64,000 nt of DNA. It comes from Paeniglutamicibacter sp. Y32M11. Its GTDB lineage: Bacteria; Actinomycetota; Actinomycetes; Actinomycetales; Micrococcaceae. Under the pieces are notes generated by a model that ran no database searches, was not told where the DNA came from, and worked only from the letters and a program-made list of their open reading frames with translations. Below, in pieces: positions 16,797-26,298 of the stretch. The position numbers were made by a program, and so were the translations under genes. Location: positions 186,001-250,000 of the forward strand of contig NZ_CP079107.1 of NCBI RefSeq assembly GCF_019285735.1. Reading direction: 5' to 3'. The number at the start of each line of letters is the position of its first letter. Position 1 is the first letter of the stretch.

Positions 16797-17216
16797 ATGG
16801 CTGAACTTGGAGCAAACCTGCTCGGTATCCCGGCAACTCTTTTGCCGGAAGAAACCGAGGTTACCGCCCGCTTTGACGCTGGCGATGAAGCTGTAGACGT
16901 AGCCGCGAGCTTCCCGTCCTCATCCCTAGCTTGGGCCCTGTTGGCCAACGAAGCACACGCCGAGGGTCACGTCGTTGAGTCCTACGCCTACGCCCGCGTT
17001 GGTTACCACCGTGGGCTCGACGCGCTGCGTAAGGCCGGCTGGCGCGGACAGGGACCGGTGCCGTGGGCGCACGTGCCCAACCGTGGCTTCCTGCGTGCTC
17101 TGTACGCGTTGCAGCGTGCCGCAGCCGCGATCGGTGAAGCCGAAGAAGTGGACCGCATCGGCCGTTTCCTTAACGATTCAGATCCGCTGGCTGCTGCCGC
17201 TCTCGAAGCCGAGTAA
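16797..17216 (+). CDS. DUF3151 family protein
   Basis: A 139-residue cytosolic protein of unknown function. The alpha-helical sequence contains FPSSSLAWALLANEA and YAYARVGYHRGLDALRKAGWRGQGPVPW, characteristic of DUF3151. It begins 2 bases after the fba stop and so is cotranscribed. The association with fba is common in Actinomycetota, but no activity is established. Confidence 0.88.
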   Translation: MAELGANLLGIPATLLPEETEVTARFDAGDEAVDVAASFPSSSLAWALLANEAHAEGHVVESYAYARVGYHRGLDALRKAGWRGQGPVPWAHVPNRGFLRALYALQRAAAAIGEAEEVDRIGRFLNDSDPLAAAALEAE

Positions 17217-17246
17217 CTGAGCGCCAGACCCTTCGCCCGTGAATAA

Positions 17247-17284
17247 CGATTGTTCGTACCGAAATCATTCGGTACGAACAATCG
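17247..17284 (+). terminator. Intrinsic terminator of fba-DUF3151 operon
   Basis: A 17-bp perfect stem CGATTGTTCGTACCGAA / TTCGGTACGAACAATCG with an ATCA loop, followed by CTATTTAA. Confidence 0.8.
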
Positions 17285-17516
17285 CTATTTAAGCGCCATT
17301 TGGCCATCTGATGAGCCGCAAATCCGTGCCAAAAGATGCTTTGGATGCTGTTCTAACTCCGTGTCCGAACTGTGACTATGCAAAAACCAGTGGCTGAAAT
17401 TATTGGTTTGACCTGCGGAGATCTTCGCGCAGAGCAAGTGGGTAGCCAGCCGAGGGGACATCGGGCCGGCCTCACTAGCCGCATTCATCGCACCGAGACC
17501 TTGGGACAGGACCGAC

Positions 17517-18701
17517 ATGGCATCCAGAATACGTACGGCGCTTCTAACGACGGCAGTAGCTTCGGGACTGTTGCTCACGAATGCACCCGCGCAGGCCCAA
17601 GGAATCGATTCAGCCGTTGCAACGCAACATGCCGAAACGACCCCGTCCGAGACGTGGACCCCTACCCCGAGTGATCTCGGAGAGGGCGTCGATACCGAAA
17701 ACAGTTTTATTCAGGACGGCCCCTCCGCAAATGATGCTGAAGTACCGGCCATGGAGCCAAAAACTGGCGAAACAACCGAAACTGACATTGATCAGGCGGC
17801 AACTTCGGGGGCCGGCGATGAATCCGGGGATCAGACCGCACCACCGGCAGCAACGCTGCCTGCCAGCATTTCCCCGGTGCCACTAGATGGACTGGACGAA
17901 TCGGATGAAACCGATGTTCAAGGATCGTCGGCAGAGAGTACGCAGTCGATTTCCACGCCCGATGAGACCTTAACCATTCCCGGAGAGATCGAAGAAACCG
18001 AGAAGGAAGAGGTGCCCGTTACCGAATCGGCGAAAGCTTCAACCGAGAGCACCGAGAGCACCGAGAGTGCCGGGCCAACGATCGAGGAATCTGACGAGCC
18101 AACATCGTTCTGGGAGGTCGTTGAGGGCGTAGAAGCTCCCGAAGGCTCTGAATCCTGGAGCGAAGAAGAATGGATCGATTTCTTGGAGACCCCCGAAGGA
18201 ATCGATTTTACCGATCAGATGCTCGACGGGTTGGTGGGGACCGAGGAATTCGACACCATTGTGGACATCGTTGTGGACTTCATGGAATCGGGCGACGAGG
18301 CCTACCTCGACGAGCTGATGGATTACTTCCTGTACCTCTTTGACGGTAACGAAGAATGGGCGATGGAAGCCTACAACGGAGTTATCCAAGAGCTGATCAA
18401 TGAGGGGTTCCTGGATGAAGAGGAAGTACCCCCTGCCGATGAGGGAGCGAGCACTGAATCCCCGGAGGTAGCACCGTCGGTGGAAAAGCCGGTGGTTAAA
18501 CCGGCCGGAAATATCACGAAGCCGGTCGTGGATAAGAAAGCCGTCGCTGCGGCGGTAGTTAAGCCCGTTGCGGCGACCGCCAACCCGCAGCTGGCCGAGA
18601 CGGGTTCAAACTCTGTGGTGGTCTTTGGGGGTTCGGGCTTGCTGTTGGTGCTGATCGGGGCGCTTACCTTGCGGCTTCGCCGCAAGCCGCGGGCTCATTA
18701 A
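17517..18701 (+). CDS. Acidic cell-wall-anchored surface protein with LAETG sorting signal
   Basis: 394 residues. A Sec signal peptide (about 1-28, ending APAQA) is followed by a long acidic Ser/Thr/Glu/Pro-rich stretch with STESTES tandem units near residue 175. Next comes a helical acidic block (WIDFLETPEG, FDTIVDIVVDFMESGDEAYLDELMDYFLYLF) at about 200-300, a Val/Lys/Pro-rich linker, and finally LAETG (about 359-363), a hydrophobic helix and an RLRRKPR tail. LAxTG is the substrate signature of class E sortases of high-GC Gram-positives. No sortase gene is in the window. The middle domain was not recognised. It stands alone between convergent and terminated neighbours. Confidence 0.78.
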   Translation: MASRIRTALLTTAVASGLLLTNAPAQAQGIDSAVATQHAETTPSETWTPTPSDLGEGVDTENSFIQDGPSANDAEVPAMEPKTGETTETDIDQAATSGAGDESGDQTAPPAATLPASISPVPLDGLDESDETDVQGSSAESTQSISTPDETLTIPGEIEETEKEEVPVTESAKASTESTESTESAGPTIEESDEPTSFWEVVEGVEAPEGSESWSEEEWIDFLETPEGIDFTDQMLDGLVGTEEFDTIVDIVVDFMESGDEAYLDELMDYFLYLFDGNEEWAMEAYNGVIQELINEGFLDEEEVPPADEGASTESPEVAPSVEKPVVKPAGNITKPVVDKKAVAAAVVKPVAATANPQLAETGSNSVVVFGGSGLLLVLIGALTLRLRRKPRAH

Positions 18702-18712
18702 CCGTTTCATTT

Positions 18713-19168
18713 TTGCCCGCGGCGTGGCACGATTCGGCTATAACACAGTTTCAGGTTTTGGATATTCAGGAGCTGATTCACCTCGCACCGGACCGAGTTT
18801 GGGAGCTGCTGACCGATTGGGTTGCTGCCCCGCAATGGATGCCCGGTGTTGATTCAATGGAGCCCGAGCAGCTCACCAGCCCTGGTGCGCTGCTCGACTA
18901 CCGGTCCGGTGCCCATGAACGCCAATTGCTCATTAAAGAGCTGAGCGAAGGGACAGCCGTTACCTTGTCATCCGGAGGTGGAGACATCAATGTGCTGTAT
19001 GGCTACGAACTTTTGGCGGAATCTGGTCAAACGCGCGTTCGATTAACCATCAGTGTGGACGCTGCCGAAGAACTCCGTGAAGAAGTGGGTGAACTGGTAG
19101 CCGCCATTGCCGATTCGGAGGCGGCTACCTTAAAGTCGTTGCGCTCTTACGCCGAGTCTGCGCCGTAG
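18713..19168 (+). CDS. SRPBCC (polyketide cyclase/START-like) family protein
   Basis: Up to 151 residues. The helix-grip pattern is visible: IQELIHLAPDRVWELLTDW at the N-terminus, a central beta region and the long C-terminal helix ADSEAATLKSLRSYAES. The family binds hydrophobic ligands; no substrate can be named. Start choice is uncertain. TTG 18713 gives the longest form, TTG 18758 begins closer to the domain, and neither has a clear Shine-Dalgarno. The 3' end overlaps the convergent Lrp gene by 44 bases. Confidence 0.65.
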   Translation: MPAAWHDSAITQFQVLDIQELIHLAPDRVWELLTDWVAAPQWMPGVDSMEPEQLTSPGALLDYRSGAHERQLLIKELSEGTAVTLSSGGGDINVLYGYELLAESGQTRVRLTISVDAAEELREEVGELVAAIADSEAATLKSLRSYAESAP

Positions 19169-19697
19169 CGGCAACTCGTGATTGGGGGAGCGAGTTCGAT
19201 TCCTTGTTGACCGGTGATAAATGTTCAAAAATGATATTTGTTTGCGTAGACGAAAATGCCGGGTTGCCGCCGAGGTGTTCGGCGACAAAATCCCGAAGTG
19301 ATTCGACCGAATCACTAATGACGTGGACCAGGATGTCCGGTGTCCCGCCGAGGACGAAGACGTCCTGAACTTGCGCCAGCTCCCGCAGGATGCGAGCAGA
19401 CTCGAGCATCGCATTGCGTGCTTCGGAACGCACGACCACCGAAACCATCGCGGAGATGCGAAGGCCCAGTTTTGCCGGGTCGATATCGGTGTGGAAACCG
19501 CGAATCACGCCCGTTTCCTGCAGTGCGCGTACACGACCCAGACACGTTGAGGGCGCAATCCCGGCGCGTGAGGCCAAAACGTTGTTGGGGATACGAGCAT
19601 CAAGACTCAGCTCGCGCAATATCGTTAGATCAACGTCGTCGAGCCGAACCGTATTCTGCTGGCTGTCGTATTTTCTGATGGAATCTGAACTTAACAC
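19125..19697 (-). CDS. Lrp/AsnC-family regulator, probable regulator of kynureninase
   Basis: 190 residues from GTG 19697, which has AGAAAGGA at good spacing. A longer in-frame reading upstream lacks a ribosome site. The AsnC helix-turn-helix is at about 18-70 (LDDVDLTILRELSLDARIPNNVLASRAGIAPSTCLGRVRAL), followed by a RAM ligand-binding domain (VVVRSEARNA, VFVLGGTPDILVHV). It is divergent from kynU with an AT-rich inverted repeat between them. Lrp-type KynR proteins activate kynurenine genes in other bacteria, so kynurenine sensing is a reasonable inference. Confidence 0.82.
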   Translation of the reverse strand: MLSSDSIRKYDSQQNTVRLDDVDLTILRELSLDARIPNNVLASRAGIAPSTCLGRVRALQETGVIRGFHTDIDPAKLGLRISAMVSVVVRSEARNAMLESARILRELAQVQDVFVLGGTPDILVHVISDSVESLRDFVAEHLGGNPAFSSTQTNIIFEHLSPVNKESNSLPQSRVAATAQTRRKSATTLR

Positions 19698-19722
19698 GGA
19701 TTTTATCCTTTCTCCTGTGCAC

Positions 19723-19756
19723 TTATTCAGTGACCTATCTTGGGCACCGTGAATAA
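19723..19756. promoter_or_regulatory. Candidate Lrp-type operator between lrp and kynU
   Basis: TTATTCA (19723-19729) and TGAATAA (19750-19756) are perfect inverted arms separated by 20 bases in the 142-base divergent region. Confidence 0.4.
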
Positions 19757-19839
19757 TTCTATGATGGGTAAACCTTGCCGCGGCGTACAACGGCGCATAA
19801 GGTGCCGGTAATCATTCGAGAAAGGTCATCACACAGACC

Positions 19840-21126
19840 ATGAGCACATCCATCCAGACGGACCGAACCAGTCTTCAGGCCGCTGATGCAGCAGACCCAT
19901 TGTCCGCGTTCCGAGACCGTTTCTCGCTGCCGGAAGGCGTGATCTATCTTGATGGAAATTCCCTGGGCCCGCTTCCGCGCGGGGCTGCTGAACGTGCGGC
20001 AGAGGTTATCAACGTCGAATGGGGCCAAGGCCTGATTCGTTCGTGGAACACCTCTGGTTGGTTTGAGTTGCCCAGTCGGCTGGGGGACAAGCTGTCCAAA
20101 ATCATTGGCGGAAACGATGGCGAAACCGTTGTCACCGACACCACCAGCCTGAACTTGTTCAAGGCGCTTGCCTCGGCGGTGCGCATTCAGCAGCAGGATG
20201 CACCGAGTAAACGCATCATCCTGACCGAGCGCGACAACTTCCCCACCGACATCTACATTGCCGAGGGCATCAGCGACTTCCTGAACTCGGTCAACGCCGA
20301 GACCGATGAACACTACGAAGTTCGCCTCATCGACGAGAACCTGCCGCTGGAGAAGGCGCTGGATGAATCCGTCGCGGTCGTCGCGCTGTCCCACGTCAAC
20401 TACCGTACCGGAGCCATGTGGGACATGGACGCGGTGACGGCCGCCGCGCACGAGGCAGGCGCTCTCATCGTCTGGGACCTCGCACATGCTGCGGGGGCGG
20501 TGCCAGTGGACCTCAATGGGGCCAATGCCGACTACGCGGTCGGTTGCACGTATAAGTACCTCAACGGCGGTCCAGGATCCCCGGCATTCATTTGGGTCAA
20601 TGGTCGTCATCAGGGCCGTTTTTGGCAGCCACTGACGGGGTGGTGGTCGCATGCGGCTCCGTTCGCCATGTCTGACAGCTACACGGCGGCCAATGATGTG
20701 CGCCGCTTTTTATGTGGAACCCAGCCCATCACGTCCATGGCCATGATCGAATGTGGACTGGACGTTTCATTGGAAGCGGACATGGAACTGGTCCGTGCCA
20801 AGTCGCTGGCGTTGGCGGACTTGTTCATTACATTGGTGCGGGAGCGCTGTGGAGAGTTCGGTCTAGAGCTGGTGACGCCCGAGAACCACGCGGAGCGCGG
20901 TAGCCACGTAAGTTTCCGCCACCCCGAGGGTTACGCCATCATTCAGGCGTTGATCGACCGCGGCGTCATCGGAGACTACCGCGAGCCCGAGGTGCTTCGC
21001 TTCGGTCTGACTCCGCTCTACCTTTCCTTCACTGACATCTGGGATGCGGTGGAGATCCTGCGGGATATCCTGGAATCGAAGTCTTGGGATGCCCCCGCAT
21101 ATCGCGCTCGTCACGCTGTGACCTAA
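19840..21126 (+). CDS. kynU: Kynureninase
   Basis: A 428-residue PLP enzyme cleaving L-kynurenine to anthranilate and alanine. Visible: N-terminal [29 protein letters not shown] near 68, [11 protein letters not shown] near 101 and the PLP-lysine segment [15 protein letters not shown] near 236. It is a single gene facing away from the Lrp-type regulator. Tryptophan dioxygenase and kynurenine formamidase are not in this window, so the pathway is completed elsewhere or kynurenine is taken up. Confidence 0.93.
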   Translation: MSTSIQTDRTSLQAADAADPLSAFRDRFSLPEGVIYLDGNSLGPLPRGAAERAAEVINVEWGQGLIRSWNTSGWFELPSRLGDKLSKIIGGNDGETVVTDTTSLNLFKALASAVRIQQQDAPSKRIILTERDNFPTDIYIAEGISDFLNSVNAETDEHYEVRLIDENLPLEKALDESVAVVALSHVNYRTGAMWDMDAVTAAAHEAGALIVWDLAHAAGAVPVDLNGANADYAVGCTYKYLNGGPGSPAFIWVNGRHQGRFWQPLTGWWSHAAPFAMSDSYTAANDVRRFLCGTQPITSMAMIECGLDVSLEADMELVRAKSLALADLFITLVRERCGEFGLELVTPENHAERGSHVSFRHPEGYAIIQALIDRGVIGDYREPEVLRFGLTPLYLSFTDIWDAVEILRDILESKSWDAPAYRARHAVT

Positions 21127-21180
21127 GCTCAGGAGTCGGGCGGCACCGGAGCCACTGCCCTTCGTGACGTATTTTTAGCA

Positions 21181-21218
21181 CCCCGGCGCGAGATCCACGC
21201 GGATCGGAGCGCCGGGGC
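21181..21218 (+). terminator. Intrinsic terminator after kynU
   Basis: CCCCGGCGC/GCGCCGGGG outer stem with inner GATCC/GGATC, followed by CTTTACTCC. Confidence 0.7.
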
Positions 21219-21304
21219 TTTACTCCTTTCGGATGCGACTCGTTCCCCGCTGGATTGTTTCAGCACATAGAATCGTCCACTGGGTCTAGTGCGAAAGGTA
21301 CGAT

Positions 21305-21931
21305 GTGGCGAAGCTATATTTCCGGTATGGGGCAATGAACTCCGGCAAGTCCACGGGACTGCTTCAAGCAGCGTTCAACTACGAAGAGCGTGGTCAACGC
21401 ATTCTCTTAGCGAAGCCCGGGATCGATACCAAGGGTGATTCCCGCGTCATCTCGCGCTTAGGCATGAGCCGTGATGTAGATTTCCTCATCCCGCCTGCAG
21501 CCGGTGCTCGAGAATTGTTTGCTCGCAAAGCAGCGGGCGACGATCCCGATGCGTTGCTTCAGCACATTGACGCACCACCGGTGGCCTGCCTGCTGGTCGA
21601 CGAGGCTCAGTTCCTAACAACGGAGCAAGTGGATGACCTATTCCGCATTGCCGTTTTGGACGACGTCCCCGTGATCGCCTATGGCATCCGCTCGGATTTC
21701 CGCACTCATGCTTTCCCTGGATCACGGAGACTACTGGAAATCGCGCATAGCCTCGAGGAACTTAAGACCATTTGCCGTTGCGGCAGAAAAGCTGTTTTTA
21801 ACACGCGGCGCGTCGGCACGGAGATCATCTTCGACGGCGATCAAGTTGCTATCGACGGTGACGATGTCTGGTACGAATCGCTCTGTGGAAATTGCTACCT
21901 TGAGGCCTCCGACGGACGACTCGGTTCCTAG
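21305..21931 (+). CDS. tdk: Thymidine kinase (type II)
   Basis: A 208-residue salvage kinase phosphorylating thymidine. Visible: P-loop YGAMNSGKST near residue 8, Walker-B-like CLLVDEAQFL near 98 with the catalytic Glu, YGIRSDF near 121, and the structural zinc cysteines ICRCG and CGNCY. The GTG start at 21305 is preceded by AAAGGTACGAT. The stop overlaps the convergent TetR gene by 4 bases. Confidence 0.93.
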   Translation: MAKLYFRYGAMNSGKSTGLLQAAFNYEERGQRILLAKPGIDTKGDSRVISRLGMSRDVDFLIPPAAGARELFARKAAGDDPDALLQHIDAPPVACLLVDEAQFLTTEQVDDLFRIAVLDDVPVIAYGIRSDFRTHAFPGSRRLLEIAHSLEELKTICRCGRKAVFNTRRVGTEIIFDGDQVAIDGDDVWYESLCGNCYLEASDGRLGS

Positions 21932-22497
21932 TTTTTCGGATACTCCGCGATGATCCCGTGCAGGATGACTCGAACTCCGTAATCAAAAGATTCTTGACCC
22001 CAGGTATCGGAGGCAGTCGTCGGCTCCGTGCCGGCGGCTAGGGCAAGGGATTCCTGTTGCGCGCTGATGGATCCCAGCAAGTGGTTCACCAACACGTGTC
22101 GAGCCATCGGCGCGTCACTTTCCGGGACGCCGGAGATTTCCAAGAATTCCAAAAGCCAACCCAGCGGATCCAACGAGTCGGGTCGCATGGACTGTGCCAG
22201 CTGCATGACCTCTGCCGAGTCCGGAATGGTGATTAGCGCCGTGCGCAGTTGGCTCAGCAGTGCCGCGATCGCCATCGGAGCGAGATTCACTGCCGGGGAG
22301 TCCGGCTTTGGAACCGAATCGAGCAACTTCGCAGCCACTTCGACCAGTAATTCTTGTTTTGACTTAACATGCCAATACAGCGCGCCGACCTGGACATCGA
22401 GTTCTCGGGCCAAGCGCCGCATGGACAAATCGGCAAGGCCGAATTCGGAGAGAATGCCCACTGCTGCGTCGATGAGCTGTTCGCGGGTCAGGGCCAT
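21928..22497 (-). CDS. TetR-family transcriptional regulator
   Basis: 189 residues. The N-terminal TetR helix-turn-helix reads LTREQLIDAAVGILSEFGLADLSMRRLARELDVQVGALYWHVKSKQELL, where the LYWHVKSK form is typical of the TetR/TetR_C tetracycline-repressor-like class. The C-terminal ligand domain is helical. The ligand is unknown. No exporter sits beside it; the divergent neighbour is a TfoX-like gene. A GTGACGTCAC palindrome lies 40 bases upstream of its start. Confidence 0.85.
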   Translation of the reverse strand: MALTREQLIDAAVGILSEFGLADLSMRRLARELDVQVGALYWHVKSKQELLVEVAAKLLDSVPKPDSPAVNLAPMAIAALLSQLRTALITIPDSAEVMQLAQSMRPDSLDPLGWLLEFLEISGVPESDAPMARHVLVNHLLGSISAQQESLALAAGTEPTTASDTWGQESFDYGVRVILHGIIAEYPKN

Positions 22498-22536
22498 ACC
22501 GCCAAGTCTAAACGGCCACCGGTGTTACTCCCGTCC

Positions 22537-22546
22537 GTGACGTCAC
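22537..22546. promoter_or_regulatory. 10-bp palindrome GTGACGTCAC, possible TetR operator
   Basis: A perfect palindrome 40 bases upstream of the tetR start, in the divergent region shared with the TfoX-like gene. Short palindromes occur by chance, so this is tentative. Confidence 0.25.
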
Positions 22547-22708
22547 GCTGCCATTCATGCACGCGTCGTGTTGTGTCATCTGCCTCCGAACGCTTCGGGT
22601 CAGCGAAGCCAGAAGATCCGCATGCCGCCATCACAATTTTGTGTTCCCAAGAAAAAGTCATTGACTCCAGCTCTCGACGCGGGGCCGGTCGAGAGGTTTG
22701 ATTGGGGC

Positions 22709-23068
22709 ATGAGAATGCAATTTCCTAGACCAGAGGCAATGACCGAGTTTCAGCGGCTCGCCCGTGCCCTGCTCGGTGAGGGAGTTACTGCCGGAAAGAT
22801 GTTTGGCAAGGACGCGCTGAAGTTCGAGTCCAAGGCCATCGCCTGCCTGCTTGAGGACACTATGGGGTTTAAGGTCGGACGTTCGAGCGAAATCATGCGC
22901 ACGGCGCTGACCTATCCGGGCGCAAGCCTTTTTGACCCATCGGGGCAGGGACGACCGTTCCGAGACTGGGTCTCGGTCCCGGACACAGCCATGGGGCAGT
23001 GGGAAAACCTGCTGCGAGCTGCGTTGGCGGCGGCGATCGAGTCCGATGACGAGCCTAAAGTCTCATAA
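22709..23068 (+). CDS. TfoX/Sxy N-terminal domain protein
   Basis: 119 residues from ATG 22709 (MRMQFPRPEAM). The TfoX_N pattern is seen as TAGKMFGKDALKFESKAIACLLEDTMGFKVG and a C-terminal DPSGQGRPFRDWVSVP. In Gram-negatives TfoX governs competence, but stand-alone N-domain proteins in actinobacteria have no established role. Earlier in-frame starts at 22568 would add 47 residues without family similarity and are rejected. Confidence 0.75.
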   Translation: MRMQFPRPEAMTEFQRLARALLGEGVTAGKMFGKDALKFESKAIACLLEDTMGFKVGRSSEIMRTALTYPGASLFDPSGQGRPFRDWVSVPDTAMGQWENLLRAALAAAIESDDEPKVS

Positions 23069-23245
23069 TCCAACCTATTGTTGATCGATCGGGTAAACTT
23101 GTGACGTAAGAGCCCCTTACTGTTCTTTTCTGATCCATGCTTGGGCCAGATGAAGAGCGAGGGGCATTTCTGCGCCCGGCACCGCCGGGACCCGGCATTT
23201 ATGTATTTTGCCGGCCGCGCTGAATCGAGCAAGGGGGAGGATCCC

Positions 23246-24535
23246 ATGCCAGCAATCGTGATCGTCGGAGCCCAGTGGGGCGACGAAGGCAAGGGTAAGG
23301 CCACAGACCTATTGGGTGGCAAGGTTGACTTCGTCGTCAAGCCAAACGGTGGCAATAACGCCGGACATACGGTCGTAGTTGGCGGTGAAAAGTATGAGCT
23401 CAAGCTCCTGCCCGCCGGCATTCTTTCGCCTAACGCCACACCCATCATCGGCAACGGCTGCGTTGTGAACCTCGAAGCGCTCTTCGAAGAAATTGATGGC
23501 TTGGAAGCTCGGGGTGCTGATACCTCGAAGCTGCGCGTTTCGGCCAACGCACACCTGGTAGCCCCGTATCACCAGACCATGGACAAGGTCACCGAACGCT
23601 TCCTTGGCAAGCGCGCCATCGGCACCACCGGTCGCGGCATTGGCCCGGCCTACATGGACAAGATCGGACGCCTGGGCATCCGTGTTCAGGACGTCTTTGA
23701 CGAGTCCATCCTGCGCCAGAAGGTTGAAGGTGCGCTGCGCCAGAAGAACGAACTTCTGGTCAAGGTCTATAACCGCCGCAGCGTCGAGGTTGAAGAGATC
23801 GTTGAGTACTTCCTCTCTTACGCCGAGCGTCTGCGCCCGCTCATCATCGATGCGACTCTGGTGCTGAACAACGCCCTAGATGAGGGCAAGGTGGTCCTCA
23901 TGGAGGGCGGCCAGGCTACGTTCCTGGACGTTGACCACGGCACCTACCCGTTCGTGACCTCATCGAACCCAACCGCAGGCGGCGCCTCGGTAGGTTCGGG
24001 AATTGGCCCGACCCGCATCAGCCGTTCGATCGGCATCATCAAGGCTTACACCACTCGCGTGGGTGCAGGACCGTTCCCCACCGAGCTCTTTGACGACATG
24101 GGCGAATACCTGCAGAAGACCGGCGGTGAGTTCGGTGTCAACACCGGTCGTCCGCGCCGCTGCGGTTGGTACGACGCGGTTCTGGCCCGCCACGCTTCGC
24201 GCGTGAACGGCTTCACCGACTACTTCGTGACCAAGCTGGATGTGCTCACCAACATTGAGAAGATCCCGGTGTGCGTGGCCTACGAGGTTGACGGGGTGCG
24301 CCACGACGAAATGCCGATGACGCAGACCGAATTCCACCACGCCAAGCCGATCTTCGAATACTTCGATGGCTGGACCGAGGACATCACCGGGGCACGTACG
24401 CTCGATGACCTACCCAAGAATGCCCGCGACTACGTGCTGGCCCTTGAAGGTATGAGCGGTACGCGCTTCTCGGCCATCGGTGTTGGCCCGGATCGTGAGC
24501 AGACGATTGTCTGCCACGACCTGATCAACGACTGA
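23246..24535 (+). CDS. purA: Adenylosuccinate synthetase
   Basis: A 429-residue enzyme of AMP biosynthesis joining IMP and aspartate with GTP. Visible: the signature [17 protein letters not shown] at the N-terminus, [10 protein letters not shown] near 36, [14 protein letters not shown] near 127, the [14 protein letters not shown] region near 297 and [16 protein letters not shown] at the end. ATG 23246 is preceded by an excellent AAGGGGGAGG. A longer reading from 23141 has no family similarity. Confidence 0.97.
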   Translation: MPAIVIVGAQWGDEGKGKATDLLGGKVDFVVKPNGGNNAGHTVVVGGEKYELKLLPAGILSPNATPIIGNGCVVNLEALFEEIDGLEARGADTSKLRVSANAHLVAPYHQTMDKVTERFLGKRAIGTTGRGIGPAYMDKIGRLGIRVQDVFDESILRQKVEGALRQKNELLVKVYNRRSVEVEEIVEYFLSYAERLRPLIIDATLVLNNALDEGKVVLMEGGQATFLDVDHGTYPFVTSSNPTAGGASVGSGIGPTRISRSIGIIKAYTTRVGAGPFPTELFDDMGEYLQKTGGEFGVNTGRPRRCGWYDAVLARHASRVNGFTDYFVTKLDVLTNIEKIPVCVAYEVDGVRHDEMPMTQTEFHHAKPIFEYFDGWTEDITGARTLDDLPKNARDYVLALEGMSGTRFSAIGVGPDREQTIVCHDLIND

Positions 24536-24550
24536 TAACTAAAACACCAC

Positions 24551-24610
24551 GCGAGGGCGTGGCGCTGAGCTTGGTGAAGACGTTTTCGCCAGTCGGTGCC
24601 ACGCCCTCGC
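24551..24610 (+). terminator. Terminator-like long-loop hairpin after purA
   Basis: GCGAGGGCGTGGC / GCCACGCCCTCGC is a perfect 13-bp stem with a 34-base loop, followed by TGCGTTTTCC. Confidence 0.6.
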
Positions 24611-24777
24611 TGCGTTTTCCGGCGGTCGTGCATTGAGCCGGCACGGAAAGGGGTCTGGGAACGGAAAACCTTCCGTCATATTTGCGCCGTCGCCGGTTCC
24701 GGAGGGCAACGCGCGAGTGCTATTTTGAGGTTTGTCGCTAGGCTGGTTGGAAGTATTCAGCGACGAAGGGAATCGCC

Positions 24778-25557
24778 ATGAAGGTCAGCGTTGGTCAGTT
24801 CGCCCCTACGGGGTCACTCGAGGACAACTTGGAAACCATCGAGCGCTTAGTAGCCAAGGCGAAGGCCGAATCCGCGGATCTGGTGCTGTTTCCAGAGGAA
24901 GCCATGCTCGCGGTTTCCCAGGTCAGCGGCCCACTGAATGCCGCGATTGAAGGCAACTGGAGCACCTTCGTCCAGAAGCTCTCGTTTATGGCAGCGGAGA
25001 ACAACATCGCCATCGTTGCCGGTGGTTACGAAAGCAGTGGCGAGGAACGCCCCTACAACACCCTCGCGGTGCTGGATGCTAACGGAAAGATCCTTGGTAC
25101 CTACCGCAAGATTCACCTCTACGACGCGTTTTCCTATCAGGAATCCAAATCCATTAAGGCCGGGGACGTCGCTGAGGTGCCGGTCTTTGAGATCGCCGGG
25201 CTCAAAGTCGGCGTGCTGACCTGTTATGACCTGCGCTTCCCCGAGATTGCCCGACGCCTCGTTAACGAAGGTGCGGAACTCTTACTGGTTGCTGCCGCGT
25301 GGTTCAAAGGTGAGCACAAGATCGAGCACTGGGAAACCCTGCTGCGTGCCCGTGCCATCGAAAACACTGTATGGGTAGCGGCTGCCGGAACCAGCTCGCA
25401 GCACACCATTGGACACTCCGCGATCCTTGATCCCATGGGCGTTCCCGTCGAGTACCTCGGGGACGACGATGAGGGACTTGTGACCACCGATGTCACCCGC
25501 CGCCGTATCGATGAGGTACGTGAATTCCTTCCGGTACTGGCCAACCGCCGACTCTAG
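24778..25557 (+). CDS. Carbon-nitrogen hydrolase (nitrilase superfamily, Nit2/omega-amidase-like)
   Basis: 259 residues. The Glu-Lys-Cys triad is visible: Glu in LVLFPEEAML (near 41), Lys in YRKIHLYD (near 112) and Cys in VLTCYDLRFPE (near 148). The length and the last motif match amidases of the Nit2 / deaminated-glutathione amidase branch rather than true nitrilases. It hydrolyses a C-N amide in the cytoplasm; the substrate is not determined. Single gene with its own terminator. Confidence 0.88.
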   Translation: MKVSVGQFAPTGSLEDNLETIERLVAKAKAESADLVLFPEEAMLAVSQVSGPLNAAIEGNWSTFVQKLSFMAAENNIAIVAGGYESSGEERPYNTLAVLDANGKILGTYRKIHLYDAFSYQESKSIKAGDVAEVPVFEIAGLKVGVLTCYDLRFPEIARRLVNEGAELLLVAAAWFKGEHKIEHWETLLRARAIENTVWVAAAGTSSQHTIGHSAILDPMGVPVEYLGDDDEGLVTTDVTRRRIDEVREFLPVLANRRL

Positions 25558-25575
25558 CCATAATCATCGGAATCA

Positions 25576-25620
25576 CCCGTGTCAGGATCTCTTCGAGGTC
25601 CGGACACGGGTTTTCTTTTT
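25576..25620 (+). terminator. Intrinsic terminator
   Basis: CCCGTGTC / GACACGGG stem with an inner AGGATCT/AGGTCC pairing, followed by TTTTCTTTTT. Confidence 0.8.
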
Positions 25621-25761
25621 ACCCCGGAACTCCGTTCAAGTAGTTCCTTCGGAGTAACGGCCATTGCTCAACGAACTTCACACTATTTCGGCATATACGG
25701 GTTGGGCTCGGCACACTAATATTGGTGGTCGAAACATCTCCGAAAAGGCAGGAATAGGGTA

Positions 25762-26148
25762 GTGGGCAACACTGATACGCAAATGAATGAAGCCATCGTT
25801 GAGGAGTGGGCAGAAGCGACGGCGCAGGCCTATAACGACTCGCTCTCCGGACTGGATGTGGCGCGCGTGCCTCACGCCGTGCGGACATTCATTGAGCTCT
25901 ATGCGCAGAGCAAGGACATGATGTTCAGTGGGGAATACTCCCCGACCGATTACTTCGAGGAACACCCTGCCTCGGCGATCGGAATGATCCTCGATACCCC
26001 CGAGGCGCTAGAACTATTGGACGATCATGAGGAAGAATCCCTCGAGGATATCCTGGGTTTTGTTGAGGCATGGGCCGAATTTGACGCTAACCAGCAGCCA
26101 GATCTGGGGATCTCAGAAGCCGACGACGAGGACGACTCCGAGTGGTAA
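25762..26148 (+). CDS. Hypothetical acidic protein
   Basis: 128 residues from GTG 25762 with AGGAATAGGG just upstream. The protein is soluble, mainly helical by composition, strongly acidic, and ends in an EADDEDDSEW tail. Recognisable stretches (VPHAVRTFIELYAQSKDMMF; DYFEEHPASAIGMILDTPEALELLDDH) match no family I can name. It is flanked by terminators on both sides, so it forms its own unit. Confidence 0.6.
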   Translation: MGNTDTQMNEAIVEEWAEATAQAYNDSLSGLDVARVPHAVRTFIELYAQSKDMMFSGEYSPTDYFEEHPASAIGMILDTPEALELLDDHEEESLEDILGFVEAWAEFDANQQPDLGISEADDEDDSEW

Positions 26149-26192
26149 ATAGTGCCGCTTGATCCCGAGCTGCGTGACTGACCGGCACAGTA

Positions 26193-26241
26193 GCGGGCGG
26201 GTGTAAGAATTCCCTTTCGCAGGGATCTTGCGCACGCCCGC
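26193..26241. terminator. Bidirectional hairpin between hypothetical gene and MFS gene
   Basis: GCGGGCG / CGCCCGC outer arms and an inner TCCCT/AGGGA hairpin between the convergent stops. Confidence 0.5.
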
Positions 26242-26298
26242 TGGTGCGTTCCCGATGGTCCTATCGTTTCTCGGGTCCGGGTTCTGCTTCCACGGGTT

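Noticed and set aside
23141-23245. N-terminal extension of PurA by 35 codons
   Set aside because: The family begins at the [16 protein letters not shown] segment; ATG 23246 has a near-perfect Shine-Dalgarno.
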